From assembly GCA_035443945.1 (NCBI GenBank), contig DAOMNQ010000005.1:1-64000 (forward strand): a DNA stretch of 64,000 nucleotides, read 5' to 3'. The position numbers and the translations under genes were made by a program. Of the stretch, positions 26,494 through 35,418 are shown piece after piece (the first letter of the stretch is position 1; each line of letters starts with the position of its first letter). Under the pieces are notes generated by a model. That model ran no database searches. It was not told where the DNA came from and saw only the letters and a list, made by a program, of their open reading frames with translations. The DNA comes from CAADGN01 sp035443945. GTDB lineage: Bacteria > Planctomycetota > Phycisphaerae > Phycisphaerales > UBA1924.

Positions 26494-27504
26494 TCAGGGG
26501 GCGTTCGCGGCGACACGGACCATGACGGCCCGGTGAGAGCCGACGCCGGGATCCACGGTTCGCAGGGCGATCGGACGGAGCCGCGGCCCGATCAGAGCGT
26601 GGTCGATCGGCCAGAGCGGCGCGCGCCGCGGCCATGTGCCGCAAGACCCGCGACCGGCGCCCGCGTGCGCGTCGCGCAGCGCCGGCGCGGCCTCCCGGAC
26701 GAACAGGCGCAGCGAGTGCGAGCCGCGGGTGATGTTGAAGTCGCCCACGACGAGGTCCGGCGCGGGGAAGCGGGCGGCGGCGCTGATCGACTCGGCGGCC
26801 TGCCGCGCGTTCGCCACGCGCGAGCGGCGCGGGTCCGACGGGAAGTCGACGACCCAGAGCGTCAGGTCGCCCGCAGGCGTCCCCTCCAGCGAGAACGCCG
26901 CGGCCCGACCGGGGTCCTCGTTCGAACTCGGATCGGGATCGCCGCGCGCGCGGAAGACCGTTGCGCCGAGCCGCGCGACGGGCCAGCGCGACACGACCAC
27001 GAACGGCCACGTGGGCGCAACGAACGGCGGGTCGTCGAAGTTCCTCGCGAGCGAATCCAGGTTGGTTGATGATGAGGCGTTGGCGATGACGTAGACGTCC
27101 GCGGGCGGGAGGTCGAGTTCCGAGGCGTCGTCGATCCGCTCGGCGGCGAGGTTGAGGAACAGGAGGGAGGCCGAGGGCGGAAGGCCGGAGTGCGCGGGAT
27201 GCGTGGCGAGGAACCGGTACGCGCGCCAATCGAGGGCGATCACGAGGGCGAGGGCGGCGAGGGCGAGGACGAACGCGAACGGGCGGGCACGCGGTGTGTG
27301 CCGGTCGAGGAGGCGCGAAAACCCGACCAGCGCCATCGCGCCGATCGCCCACGCCGACTGCGGCGTCCACCACGCCCACTGCGCGACGACGAACCGGTCC
27401 GTGAGCAGACGCGCGAGCGCGAAGACCACAAGGCACGCGAACGCGCCGGCGATCAGCACGCGGGAGGCCCGCCGGCGTCGCGGCCTGTGCCGTCGCCCAC
27501 GCAT
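26494..27504 (-). CDS. Membrane-bound endonuclease/exonuclease/phosphatase-like protein
   Basis: The 336-residue protein has three N-terminal transmembrane segments (residues about 14-110), then a periplasmic EEP-type domain. Visible EEP features are a VVDFPSDPRRSR strand, the metal-binding DLVVGDFNITRGS (about 247-259) and a terminal IDHALIGPRL...SHRAVMVRV His box. Such EEP membrane proteins often act on lipids or nucleotides, but the substrate is not known. It begins 3 bases after the stop of the S9 peptidase gene, so the two form an operon. Confidence 0.85.
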   Translation of the reverse strand: MRGRRHRPRRRRASRVLIAGAFACLVVFALARLLTDRFVVAQWAWWTPQSAWAIGAMALVGFSRLLDRHTPRARPFAFVLALAALALVIALDWRAYRFLATHPAHSGLPPSASLLFLNLAAERIDDASELDLPPADVYVIANASSSTNLDSLARNFDDPPFVAPTWPFVVVSRWPVARLGATVFRARGDPDPSSNEDPGRAAAFSLEGTPAGDLTLWVVDFPSDPRRSRVANARQAAESISAAARFPAPDLVVGDFNITRGSHSLRLFVREAAPALRDAHAGAGRGSCGTWPRRAPLWPIDHALIGPRLRPIALRTVDPGVGSHRAVMVRVAANAP

Positions 27505-27507
27505 CGA

Positions 27508-29397
27508 TCACTCGCCGCGCAGGTGCGCGTCAAGGAATGCGGCGATCCGCTCCGCCGCCGTGATGCGGTTCTCCTTCTTCAGGAACCCGTGTCCCTCGTC
27601 GTCGAACACCAGGTAGTCCACGGTTGCCCCGTTCTCACGCGCCGCCGCCACCAGATCGTCCGACTCCGCCTGCAGCACGCGCGGGTCGTTGGCGCCCTGG
27701 ATCACCATCAGCGGCCGCACGATGTTCCCCGCATGGAAGAGCGGCGAGATCGCGTGCAGGCGCTCCCGGTCGGTCGCCGGGTCGCCCATCTCCGCGTACA
27801 GCGAGTCGCGGAACGAGGCCCACCACGGCGGGATGGACTCGAGCGTGCGGACCCAGTTGGTGACGCCGAAGATGTTGACGCCGGCGTCGAACGCCTCGGG
27901 GTGGAAGGTGAGCGCGGCGGCGACGATGAACCCGCCGTACGAGCCGCCGATGATGGCGACGCGGTCGGAGTCGATCCAGTCGAGGGAGGCGAGGTAGGTG
28001 CGCGCGCGGACGCAGTCGTTGAGGTCGCCCCCGCCGTGGTCGCGGTCGTCCATGTGGTAGAACGTCTTGCCGTAGCCCGATGAGCCGCGGTTGTTCACGG
28101 CCAGCACCGCGTACCCCTGGTTCACGAGAAACTGGATCAGCGCGCTGTACCCCGTTCGGCTCTGCCCGCCGGGGCCGCCGTGCACCCAGACGAGGGCCGG
28201 GGCCTTGCTGTTCGCGGATGCGCCGTGGGGCCTGTAGAGGAGTGAGGGGATCTCGACGCCGTCGAACGAGCGGTAGCGCACGACCTCGCTCTCGACGAGA
28301 TGCTCCGGCTTCATCGCCGGGCTGAGCGAGCGCGTGAGCGCACGAACGCGGGAGGACCCGACCTCGGCGGCGTAGATGTTGGCGGGGGAGGTGTCGCCGT
28401 TCACCACCAGCGCGACCCGAGTGCCGTCCCGCGAGAAGGTGATCCCCGTCACGTCGCCGCTCGGGAAGTCGGGGAGCGTGACCGGCTCGCGCGAGGGCCA
28501 CGACTCGGCGCGGAGGCGCGTGCGGGCGTCGGCATTGACCGCGACGACGCGGTGCGCGCCGTTACGAGAAAAGGACGTGAACGCCACGTCCCAGTCCGCG
28601 CGGTCGAGCACGCGGTGGTTGCGCTCGCCCCCGGGCACGCCCGCGAGGACGAACGTGCGGGTGTGGACGAACTCGGAGTCGGCGTTCGAGGTGAAGATGA
28701 GGGTCGTGCTGTCGGGCGTGAACGACGCCACCCCGTGGCTCACCGGCGGCTCGTGCGGCGTGACGAGCCGGACCTCGCCCGTCGTCACGTCGGCCAGGTA
28801 GACGTCCGAGTCCGCGTTCGTGTGCGTTTTCGTCAGCGCGACCCACCGGCAATCGCGGCTGACCGCGCCGATCGACCAGCCCTCCGTGTTCTCGAAGTGG
28901 AGCGTCCGCTCGTAGTCCTCCGCGTCGTAGCGGTAGAGGTCGAAGTGCCGAGCGTCGCGCTCGTTCGTCAGCACGTAGAACGCGCTCTCGTCGCCTGACC
29001 ACCCGAGGAACTGCGCCTTCAGGCCCTCCCCCGGCGTCAGGTCGCGCACCGTGCCGTCCGGCAGCAGCACGAACAGGTGGTTCAGTTCGTTCCCGCCCTG
29101 GTCGGCGGTGAAGAGAACGCGGTCGTCGCCCGGGAAGGTGGACACCGCGAAGTGCGCGTGGTCGTTCGAGAAGGTCAGTTGCGTCGCTTCGCCGCCCTCG
29201 AACGGGACCGAGTAGAGATTGAAGACACCCGAAGCGTCCGAGTGGTAGACGACCCTCGACCCGTCGTGCGTGAACGACGGCCCCCCTACCGCCACCGTGT
29301 CGTAGAACTGGCGCGCGGTGTAGCGCGGGGCGCTCTGGGCCTGAGCGGTCGCGGCCGCACCGAGCACGACGAGGACGAGCGAGAGGGCTTGACGCAC
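27508..29397 (-). CDS. S9 prolyl-oligopeptidase-family peptidase, secreted
   Basis: The 629-residue protein has a signal peptide (RQALSLVLVVLGAAATAQAQ), a WD40/TolB-like beta-propeller (residues about 35-360) and a C-terminal alpha/beta-hydrolase. Catalytic residues are Ser in IGGSYGGF, Asp in QGANDPRV and His in DDEGHGF; the oxyanion loop is VWVHGGPGGQ. It likely trims short peptides in the periplasm. GTG 29397 is chosen as start because AAGGAG sits 8 bases upstream; GTG 29406 would overlap that site. The EEP gene follows directly downstream. Confidence 0.92.
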   Translation of the reverse strand: MRQALSLVLVVLGAAATAQAQSAPRYTARQFYDTVAVGGPSFTHDGSRVVYHSDASGVFNLYSVPFEGGEATQLTFSNDHAHFAVSTFPGDDRVLFTADQGGNELNHLFVLLPDGTVRDLTPGEGLKAQFLGWSGDESAFYVLTNERDARHFDLYRYDAEDYERTLHFENTEGWSIGAVSRDCRWVALTKTHTNADSDVYLADVTTGEVRLVTPHEPPVSHGVASFTPDSTTLIFTSNADSEFVHTRTFVLAGVPGGERNHRVLDRADWDVAFTSFSRNGAHRVVAVNADARTRLRAESWPSREPVTLPDFPSGDVTGITFSRDGTRVALVVNGDTSPANIYAAEVGSSRVRALTRSLSPAMKPEHLVESEVVRYRSFDGVEIPSLLYRPHGASANSKAPALVWVHGGPGGQSRTGYSALIQFLVNQGYAVLAVNNRGSSGYGKTFYHMDDRDHGGGDLNDCVRARTYLASLDWIDSDRVAIIGGSYGGFIVAAALTFHPEAFDAGVNIFGVTNWVRTLESIPPWWASFRDSLYAEMGDPATDRERLHAISPLFHAGNIVRPLMVIQGANDPRVLQAESDDLVAAARENGATVDYLVFDDEGHGFLKKENRITAAERIAAFLDAHLRGE

Positions 29398-29471
29398 GGG
29401 GTACACTCCTTCGGCCTCTCGGCCACAGCGGCGTGGAGGACGATACGCGGGCGGGGAGCGAGGAGCGTGCG

Positions 29472-30455
29472 ATGCCGGGCGGCTTCGACTGGTCCGACAA
29501 ACGGGTCATCGTCACGGGAGGGGCCGGCTTCGTCGGACGCGAGGTCTGCCGCCTCCTCCGCGAGCGCGGCGTCGCCGACCACCGCCTCTTCGTCCCGCGC
29601 CGACGCGACTTCGACCTGACGGATGCGGCGCAGGTCGGGCGGATGTACCGCGAGGCCTTCCGCCACGCGAAGGCGGACGTGGTGCTGCACCTGGCCGCGG
29701 AGGTCGGCGGCATCGGCGCGAACCGGCGCAGCCCGGGCCGGTTCTTCTTCGCCAACATGGCCATGGCGCTCAACCTCATCGAGGGCGCACGCCTCGACGG
29801 CCTGCCCGAACGCGGCGGCACCTTCGTCCAGGTCGGCTCCATCTGTTCCTATCCCAAGTTCACCCCCGTTCCCTTCCGCGAAGAAGAACTCTGGAACGGC
29901 TACCCCGAAGAGACCAACGCCCCCTACGGCATCGCCAAGAAGGCCGCGGGCGAGATGCTCGCCGCCTACGGCCGACAGTACGGGATGCGCGGCGCGTACG
30001 TGCTGCCGGTGAACCTCTACGGCCCGTGGGACAACTTCGACCCCGAATCCAGCCACGTCGTCCCCGCCCTCATCCGCAAGTGCGTCGAGGCAAAGGCGCG
30101 CGGCGACGCGAAGATCGTCTGCTGGGGGACGGGAAGGGCGACCCGCGAGTTCCTCTACGTCGACGACGCCGCGGCCGGCATCGTCCGCGCCGCCGAGACC
30201 ATGGACGAGCCGACCCCCATCAACCTCGGCGCGGGCAGCGAAATCTCCATCCGCGACCTCGTCGCCCTCATCGTCAACGCCACCGGCTTCCAGGGCGAGA
30301 TCGAATGGGACACCACCAAGCCCGACGGCCAGCCGCGCCGATCCCTCGACACCTCCCGCGCTGCCACCCTCCTCGGCTGGAAGGCCTCGGTCGGCCTCGA
30401 AGAAGGCCTGCGGCGGACGGTGGCGTGGTACGTGGAGCAGGGGCAGGGGAAGTAG
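29472..30455 (+). CDS. fcl: GDP-L-fucose synthase-like SDR epimerase/reductase
   Basis: The 327-residue extended short-chain dehydrogenase makes GDP-L-fucose from a GDP-4-keto-6-deoxy sugar in the GDP-fucose family. It has the nucleotide loop VTGGAGFVGREV, catalytic Ser in VGSICSYPK, the Tyr/Lys pair in APYGIAKKAAGE, and the family signature YGPWDNFDPESSHVVPALI followed by ATREFLYVDDAA. No gmd neighbour is present. AGGAG lies 6 bases before ATG 29472. It probably serves surface glycan synthesis. Confidence 0.88.
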   Translation: MPGGFDWSDKRVIVTGGAGFVGREVCRLLRERGVADHRLFVPRRRDFDLTDAAQVGRMYREAFRHAKADVVLHLAAEVGGIGANRRSPGRFFFANMAMALNLIEGARLDGLPERGGTFVQVGSICSYPKFTPVPFREEELWNGYPEETNAPYGIAKKAAGEMLAAYGRQYGMRGAYVLPVNLYGPWDNFDPESSHVVPALIRKCVEAKARGDAKIVCWGTGRATREFLYVDDAAAGIVRAAETMDEPTPINLGAGSEISIRDLVALIVNATGFQGEIEWDTTKPDGQPRRSLDTSRAATLLGWKASVGLEEGLRRTVAWYVEQGQGK

Positions 30456-30464
30456 CCGATTTGC

Positions 30465-31463
30465 TCAGGCGGCGCACCGATGCCGCGCGATCGGCGTGCG
30501 CATCTCCACACGCAGCGTCCCCTTGTCTACGTGAGGCCGACCGTCGGCCGCACGTGTGCAGGAGGCGCAGCCATGGAATCCGTGTTCTGGTCGTTGTGGA
30601 CGTGGGGCTGGGCGTTCGTGCTGTTCGTGGCGCTGCCGATCACGGCGGTGTACGCGGCGGCGCGCTGGGGTTCGGAGCGTGCGGCCGGGGCGCTCTACGA
30701 GTCGCCCCGGCCGCTCGTGGTGTTCGGCTTGGTTCTCCTCGCCGTTCTGGTCCCCCTCGTCGTGGCCTACGAACCCGCCTTGCCCGGCCTCTCCCGGGCG
30801 AGATGCGGCATCGCCGAGGGTTGGCTTGCGGTGGCGTGAGTCGAAGTCGCGCCGCAGCCGCAGGCAGGCGCGCTGCAAGCGTAACTGAACAGCACGCACG
30901 CCGCACCCGGATTCCTCGGCGATCAACCTGATGGGCGTGCCATCGAGATACACGGCGGTGACAAGCGCCCTGGCGTCGTCCGACCAGACCCGGAGAAAGT
31001 CAGCGAGTTCTTTGGCGAAGAGTCCGTCGCTCGGTCGAGCGTCGGCTGCGTTCGCGGAAGCGGGCGAGCCCTCGAACCCATCGAACAGCGTCATCATCCT
31101 TTGCTTCGAGTTGCGCTTCGTCGTGTCGAGCGAAAACGCACCCGTCCCATGACGGCTGATCCGATGCTGGTGCTTGTTGACGATCCGGTGAAGTTGCTCA
31201 AGCCGAGCGCGATGGTCGCGGGCGACGACGGCCAGCGCCACCGGGCCCATTCGCGTGAATCCGCCGCTGCCCGCCCAGGCGTAGAGTTCGACCGCGAGCA
31301 ATCCGGACGCCTCGCTTCGGTCAACGCCCGCACAATACTCCGACAAGATCCCCCCGGCCGCGTCAACGAGATCGTTCTCTTCGTGATCGAGCCGTTCGGC
31401 GATCCGATTCAGATCGATGTTGATGCTCTTCCAGTTCGCATCCGTTGCGTCGTCGTGTTCCAT
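30465..31463 (-). CDS. Sigma-70 region-4-like HTH protein with antisense-overlapping tail
   Basis: The open frame is 332 residues. Residues about 150-210 contain an HTH similar to region 4 of ECF sigma factors (AKELADFLRVWSDDARALV, then TPIRLIAEESGCGVRAVQLRLQRACLRL). The N-terminal part has no clear region 2. From about residue 212 the sequence becomes Arg/His/Gly-rich and lies antisense to the small membrane gene at 30573-30839. The genuine protein probably ended near residue 215 before a stop was lost, or the tail is real but unusual. A regulator role is likely; its target is unknown. Confidence 0.5.
   Translation of the reverse strand: MEHDDATDANWKSINIDLNRIAERLDHEENDLVDAAGGILSEYCAGVDRSEASGLLAVELYAWAGSGGFTRMGPVALAVVARDHRARLEQLHRIVNKHQHRISRHGTGAFSLDTTKRNSKQRMMTLFDGFEGSPASANAADARPSDGLFAKELADFLRVWSDDARALVTAVYLDGTPIRLIAEESGCGVRAVQLRLQRACLRLRRDFDSRHRKPTLGDAASRPGEAGQGGFVGHDEGDQNGEENQAEHHERPGRLVERPGRTLRTPARRRVHRRDRQRHEQHERPAPRPQRPEHGFHGCASCTRAADGRPHVDKGTLRVEMRTPIARHRCAA
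30573..30839 (+). CDS. Small two-helix membrane protein
   Basis: The 88-residue protein has two hydrophobic segments (about residues 8-30, LWTWGWAFVLFVALPITAVYA, and 45-66, PLVVFGLVLLAVLVPLVVAY). GGAGG lies 7 bases before ATG 30573, which supports a real gene. It lies wholly antisense to the C-terminal tail of the HTH gene. No family is recognised. Confidence 0.65.
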   Translation: MESVFWSLWTWGWAFVLFVALPITAVYAAARWGSERAAGALYESPRPLVVFGLVLLAVLVPLVVAYEPALPGLSRARCGIAEGWLAVA

Positions 31464-31534
31464 CGCTGTTCCCCGGAACCCACGGTGTTAGACAGCGCGA
31501 CCGCGCGCAAGTTCCCCAGACTCTCACGGGCAAG

Positions 31535-31563
31535 AAAAAACGCCGGGCGGAATCGCCACGGCG
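31535..31563 (-). terminator. Rho-independent terminator for the 31604-32310 minus-strand genes
   Basis: On the minus strand: GCCG, a one-base bulge, GGCG, a 4-base loop, CGCC CGGC, then G and TTTTTTC. The T-side foot (AAAAAACGCCGGGCG on the plus strand) is identical to that of the terminator at 15481. Confidence 0.7.
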
Positions 31564-31603
31564 AGGAGGTGGTTCGGTTTGTTAGGCCTGACAAACGACG
31601 CGA

Positions 31604-31936
31604 TCAGGTACCATCGTCCCGTCGCGCAGCCCGCTGACGCCCGGTCGGCAGTGCGTCTCGCGCTTCGACGCCGGGCCGGCTCGCGGCTTCTCGCTCCGCA
31701 AGCACGCGGGCTCCAGCGCGCAGTCGCATCCAGCACTCGACCGCGCGCTCGAACGCGCGGACTTCGCCCCGAGTTGTGCATCGTTCGAGCCATCGGTCCA
31801 CAAAGCGGTCGTAGTCGTCGCGCGGGATGCGCTCGTGGCGGCACAACTCGACGAACTCGTCGTGCGCGTCGTCGAGCCACGGCGGCTGATTGACGGACGT
31901 CCGTGCCCGTCTCATGGCGTGCGTGTCCTGTGGCAT
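31604..31936 (-). CDS. Hypothetical protein, acidic helical core
   Basis: Starting at ATG 31936 the protein has 110 residues; ATG 31915 is an alternative start. Its core reads PPWLDDAHDEFVELCRHERIP then DDYDRFVDRWLERC, probably helical, with an Arg-rich C-terminus. No family is recognised. It is the last of three small genes on this strand (32310, 32106, 31936) before the terminator at 31535. Confidence 0.5.
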   Translation of the reverse strand: MPQDTHAMRRARTSVNQPPWLDDAHDEFVELCRHERIPRDDYDRFVDRWLERCTTRGEVRAFERAVECWMRLRAGARVLAEREAASRPGVEARDALPTGRQRAARRDDGT

Positions 31937-31986
31937 AGGGACTGATGGTACCGGCTCCGCCGGCGGTCCGGCGGACGCAGGCGCCC

Positions 31987-32106
31987 CTACGCCCGGCTCG
32001 CGATCGTGCGGGGAGCGACCTTCGCTCCCCGTGCCCACGGGCCACGCATCGGCCCCATGGGCTCACGGTCTTGAGCCGCGAAGAGCGGCGTGTTGTGCGC
32101 AGTCAT
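31987..32106 (-). CDS. Small ORF (39 residues) with ribosome binding site
   Basis: ATG 32106 is preceded by AGGAG at a spacing of 9. The product (MTAHNTPLFAAQDREPMGPM...) is polar with no recognisable domain. It lies between the 44-residue membrane ORF and the 110-residue ORF on the same strand. Confidence 0.35.
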   Translation of the reverse strand: MTAHNTPLFAAQDREPMGPMRGPWARGAKVAPRTIASRA

Positions 32107-32175
32107 CGGGGGGTTCTCCTGTGGCGCGGTGCGCCGGTGGTCGTTGCTCCGTGAAATCGACGCCTGCCCGCCCTC

Positions 32176-32310
32176 TCAGGCGGTCCAGGTCGCCACTGTC
32201 CACACGATGGGCGTGATGGCGATCGCGCCGGCGACGGCACTGGCCGCGATCCACCCCCACGGCCAGCGGCTGCCCCACCACGCACTCCCGTTCGTGTTGC
32301 GTTCGTTCAT
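32176..32310 (-). CDS. Small single-pass membrane protein (44 residues)
   Basis: ATG 32310 follows AGGAGG at an optimal spacing of 6 bases and the frame closes at TGA 32178-32176. The product is a Trp-rich N-terminal segment (NTNGSAWWGSRWPWGW) followed by one transmembrane helix (IAASAVAGAIAITPIVW). It starts a run of three small genes ending at a terminator. No family is recognised; small Trp-rich membrane proteins can be toxins or complex accessories, but nothing here decides that. Confidence 0.6.
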   Translation of the reverse strand: MNERNTNGSAWWGSRWPWGWIAASAVAGAIAITPIVWTVATWTA

Positions 32311-32760
32311 TCGACACCTCCTGTCAAGCAGCGCGACCGCACGGCCGGATCACGCGATCCGGGACCCTGCGGCCGGAAATCGACGCAGAAACGGACTGCG
32401 GACGAACGGCACTGCGACTGGCAATGCCATCGCCGTAGCCTCTGGCTCCCCAGCCTGCCGCATCGCTCGCGCGACGTGCCGCGGGGTTCGGCCTGCTCTC
32501 ACGACTGCTTCCCCATCCGCTCATGCCCGAACCTCCCTGAGCACATGCCCGACGCGGGCGACTCATCAGGAAGGGGACGCTCGGAGTGTCGGAGCGCACG
32601 CCGGGGGGAAGAAAGGGTGCAGATCAGGTGATACACCCTGCTCTTGGCCTGAGCGACGCCCGTCGCACACGGGCATCAGAGCGATGCCAAGCGGCGCTGC
32701 TCTCTGCAGTCGCGGCGATCATGCGGCACGGATCGGAACATTGCGAGAGAGAGTCCTCCC
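32311..32760. other. Intergenic region, no gene seen
   Basis: These 450 bases lie upstream of the small membrane ORF and downstream of mrpG. I find no supported ORF, no T-tract terminator for the mrp operon and no strong repeat. Confidence 0.45.
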
Positions 32761-33111
32761 TCACTCCTTTTCTTCGCCCGGATTCCTGCCTCGCGCCTCG
32801 CGCAACTCGTCGATCCCCGTCCGCTCCCACAGCGGCGTGCGCACCGAGTACGCCGCCCGGCAGATCACGTGGGCCGCCACCGGCGCGGTCAGGAACAGGA
32901 ACGCGACGACCAGCAGCGCGCGCACGCTCACGCCCATCTCGCCGAAGTGGACCGCCGCGGCCGCCACCAGGAACAGCACCCCCAGCGTCCCCGCCTTCGT
33001 CGAGGCCTGAAGCCGCGTGAACAGGTCCGGCATCCGCAGCACACCCACCGCGCCCAGCAGCCCGAAGACCGTCCCGACGATCAGCAGCGCAGCAACAATC
33101 GCGTCGTTCAC
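32761..33111 (-). CDS. mrpG: Na+/H+ antiporter subunit G
   Basis: This is the 116-residue MnhG/PhaG subunit with three transmembrane helices and the family string LGAVGVLRMPDLFTRLQASTKAGTLGV. It is the last gene of the operon; GTG 33111 overlaps the mrpF stop (GTGA). The soluble tail is charged (RGRNPGEEKE). Confidence 0.92.
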   Translation of the reverse strand: MNDAIVAALLIVGTVFGLLGAVGVLRMPDLFTRLQASTKAGTLGVLFLVAAAAVHFGEMGVSVRALLVVAFLFLTAPVAAHVICRAAYSVRTPLWERTGIDELREARGRNPGEEKE

Positions 33112-33395
33112 CTCGGCGTCCCCTTCTGCAGGTAGTACGCGAACGCCACCGTCCCCACGAACATCAGCAGCGCGATCACCACCGACACCATCATGTAGAT
33201 CGGCTCGTCCTCCAGGATCGCGTACACCGCCGTCCCGCCCACAGCCAGCGTCCCGATCAGGTCCAGCGCGACCACCCGGTCCGGCAGGCTCGGCCCGCGC
33301 AGCAGACGGACCGACGCAAGCACAACCGACAGCCCGACCACCGCCATCACGGCGTGCAGCGTGTGCTCCAGAACCATCGCGCTCATCTCGTTCAT
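33108..33395 (-). CDS. mrpF: Na+/H+ antiporter subunit F
   Basis: This is the 95-residue MnhF subunit with three helices and the conserved VRLLRGPSLPDRVVALDLIG segment. ATG 33395 overlaps the mrpE stop by 4 bases (ATGA). It is part of the hetero-oligomeric Mrp complex in the inner membrane, which exports Na+ in exchange for H+. Confidence 0.92.
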   Translation of the reverse strand: MNEMSAMVLEHTLHAVMAVVGLSVVLASVRLLRGPSLPDRVVALDLIGTLAVGGTAVYAILEDEPIYMMVSVVIALLMFVGTVAFAYYLQKGTPR

Positions 33396-33877
33396 CGCAA
33401 AGCCTTCAGCACACGCCGCTCGAACCCGGACTTGATGTCGTACCGCACCACCTCCGGGTCCGTGTACGACATCACGTGCACATACAGCGTCCGGCGACCC
33501 GTCCGCTCGCACTCCTCGATGTCCACGCTCAGCGTGCCCGGCGTCAGCGTGATCAGGTTCGACAGCACCGTCAACTCCGTCTCGTTCATCGGCTCCAGAG
33601 GCACCGCGATCACTCCCGGACGCATCCGGTTCAGCGGCATCACCGTGTAGTACGCCATCTTGAAGTTCGCCAGCACCAGTTCCACCACGAAATACAGCAC
33701 CAGCCCGATCAACTCCCACGCGTCCCGGAAATACTTGTTCTCCTGCAGCACCGAACGCATCAGCAGCAGCACCACGAACCCGATCGCATACCCGACCGCC
33801 AGGCTCGGCGCGGAGAAGTTCTCCATCGTCGCCGCCCAGAGCAGCGCCAGCACGATGTTCCAGATCACCAGCCTCAC
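33392..33877 (-). CDS. mrpE: Na+/H+ antiporter subunit E
   Basis: This is the 161-residue MnhE subunit: two to three N-terminal helices (LVIWNIVLALLWAA, LAVGYAIGFVVLLLM), then a cytoplasmic domain with ELTVLSNLITLTPGTLSVDI and LYVHVMSYTDPEVV. GTG 33877 overlaps the mrpD stop (GTGA). Confidence 0.9.
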   Translation of the reverse strand: MRLVIWNIVLALLWAATMENFSAPSLAVGYAIGFVVLLLMRSVLQENKYFRDAWELIGLVLYFVVELVLANFKMAYYTVMPLNRMRPGVIAVPLEPMNETELTVLSNLITLTPGTLSVDIEECERTGRRTLYVHVMSYTDPEVVRYDIKSGFERRVLKALR

Positions 33878-35418
33878 GGCTCCACCCCCCCCTGCGCCGG
33901 CGTCACGAACGCCTCGCCGAGCGCCGCCCCGACGTACACCTCCGGGTTCAGCAACTGCCCGGCCGCCAACACCGAAAACTCGAACACCGGTTGCGCCGCC
34001 AGCCCGATCGCCACCGTGATGCCGGCCAGGACCGCGATCGGCGCCAGCATCCCCATCGGCGTGCGATCCGCCTTCGCCGGCGACTCGCCCTCTTTCACCT
34101 CGGGCGACTTCCAGAACGCCTCCGCCCAGATCTTCGTCATCGAGAACAGCGTCATGATCCCCACCAGCAGCGCGACCGCCACGTACACATACGCACGCTC
34201 GTCCAGAGCGGCGCGGATCAGGATCAGCTTCGCCCAGAACCCCGACAGCGGCGGCACCCCCGCCAGCGACATCGCCGGGATCATGAACAGGATCGCCACC
34301 AGCGGCGCGCTCGCGTACACCCCCACACGCCCGGCACGACCCAGGTCCGAAGTCCCGCGGATCCGGTGCGCCACACCCGCCACCAGGAACAGGTTCGCCT
34401 TCACCACGATGTGATGCACGATGTAGAAAACCGTCCCCGCCACCGCCAGCGGCGTCAGCAGCGCAACCCCGAGGATCATGTACCCGATCTGGCTGATGAT
34501 GTGGAACGACAGGACCCGCCGGAACTCCGTCTGCGCCGCCGCCCCCAGCACGCCCGAGACCATCGTCAACGCCGCCACCCACAGCAGGATCGTGTGCGTG
34601 TACCCCGTGTCATGCACGAAGATCAGCGTGAACACACGCACGATCGCGTACACCCCCACCTTCGTCAGCAGACCGGCGAACAACGCCGAAACCGCGAACG
34701 GCGGCGTGTGGTAACTCGCCGGCAGCCAGAAGAACAGCGGGAACACCGCCGCCTTGATCCCGAACGAGACCATGAACAGCATCGCCACGACCGTCACGAC
34801 GTGCCCTCGGCCCTCCGCCACCGCCTCCGCCGCACGCACCGACAGGTGCGCCATGTTCAGCGTCCCCAGCGTCCCGTAGAGCAGTCCCGACGCGGACAGG
34901 AAGATCGCCGACGAGATCAGGTTCAGCGTGACGTACTTGATCGCCCCCTCCAACTGCCCCCGCTCGCTCCCCAGCGAAAGGAGCACGAACGACGACAGCA
35001 GGAGAATCTCGAAGCACACGTACAGGTTGAAGATGTCCCCGGTCAGGAACGCCCCGCACACCCCCGCCAGCAGCACGTGCGTCAGCGGGTAGTACAGGAA
35101 CCGCTTGCGCGGCAGGTCCACGCTCGCCACCGAATACACCACCACCGCCAGCCCCGTCACCGCCGCCAGCAGCACCATGATCGCCCCGAACGCGTCCGCG
35201 ACGAACGTGATCCCGAACGGAGCGCTCCACCCGCCCGCGTCCATCGTCAGGATCTCGCCCGTCGCCGTCCGCGCCACCAGCCCGACCGCCACAACGAGCA
35301 GCGCCACCGCCCCCGCAACGCTCACCGTCTGCTGCGCGCGCAGCGACCGGTGCCCCAGCATGCCCAGGCACGCCGTCCCCAGCGGGATCAGCACCGGCAG
35401 AATCGGCAACGCGCTCAA
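33874..35418 (-). CDS. mrpD: Na+/H+ antiporter subunit D
   Basis: This is the 514-residue MnhD subunit, homologous to NuoM/NuoN proton channels, with about 14 helices. Conserved signatures are FEILLLSSFVLLSLG (with the key Glu), GIKAAVFPLFFWLPASYHTPP (with Lys) and LSFHIISQIGYMILG. TTG 35418 overlaps the mrpC stop (TTGA), keeping the operon's coupling pattern; Mrp proteins at this junction commonly use such coupling. Confidence 0.92.
   Translation of the reverse strand: MSALPILPVLIPLGTACLGMLGHRSLRAQQTVSVAGAVALLVVAVGLVARTATGEILTMDAGGWSAPFGITFVADAFGAIMVLLAAVTGLAVVVYSVASVDLPRKRFLYYPLTHVLLAGVCGAFLTGDIFNLYVCFEILLLSSFVLLSLGSERGQLEGAIKYVTLNLISSAIFLSASGLLYGTLGTLNMAHLSVRAAEAVAEGRGHVVTVVAMLFMVSFGIKAAVFPLFFWLPASYHTPPFAVSALFAGLLTKVGVYAIVRVFTLIFVHDTGYTHTILLWVAALTMVSGVLGAAAQTEFRRVLSFHIISQIGYMILGVALLTPLAVAGTVFYIVHHIVVKANLFLVAGVAHRIRGTSDLGRAGRVGVYASAPLVAILFMIPAMSLAGVPPLSGFWAKLILIRAALDERAYVYVAVALLVGIMTLFSMTKIWAEAFWKSPEVKEGESPAKADRTPMGMLAPIAVLAGITVAIGLAAQPVFEFSVLAAGQLLNPEVYVGAALGEAFVTPAQGGVEP

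Noticed and set aside
32311..32760. Short ORFs upstream of the small membrane gene
   Set aside because: None has a ribosome binding site or plausible composition; the region was recorded as non-coding.
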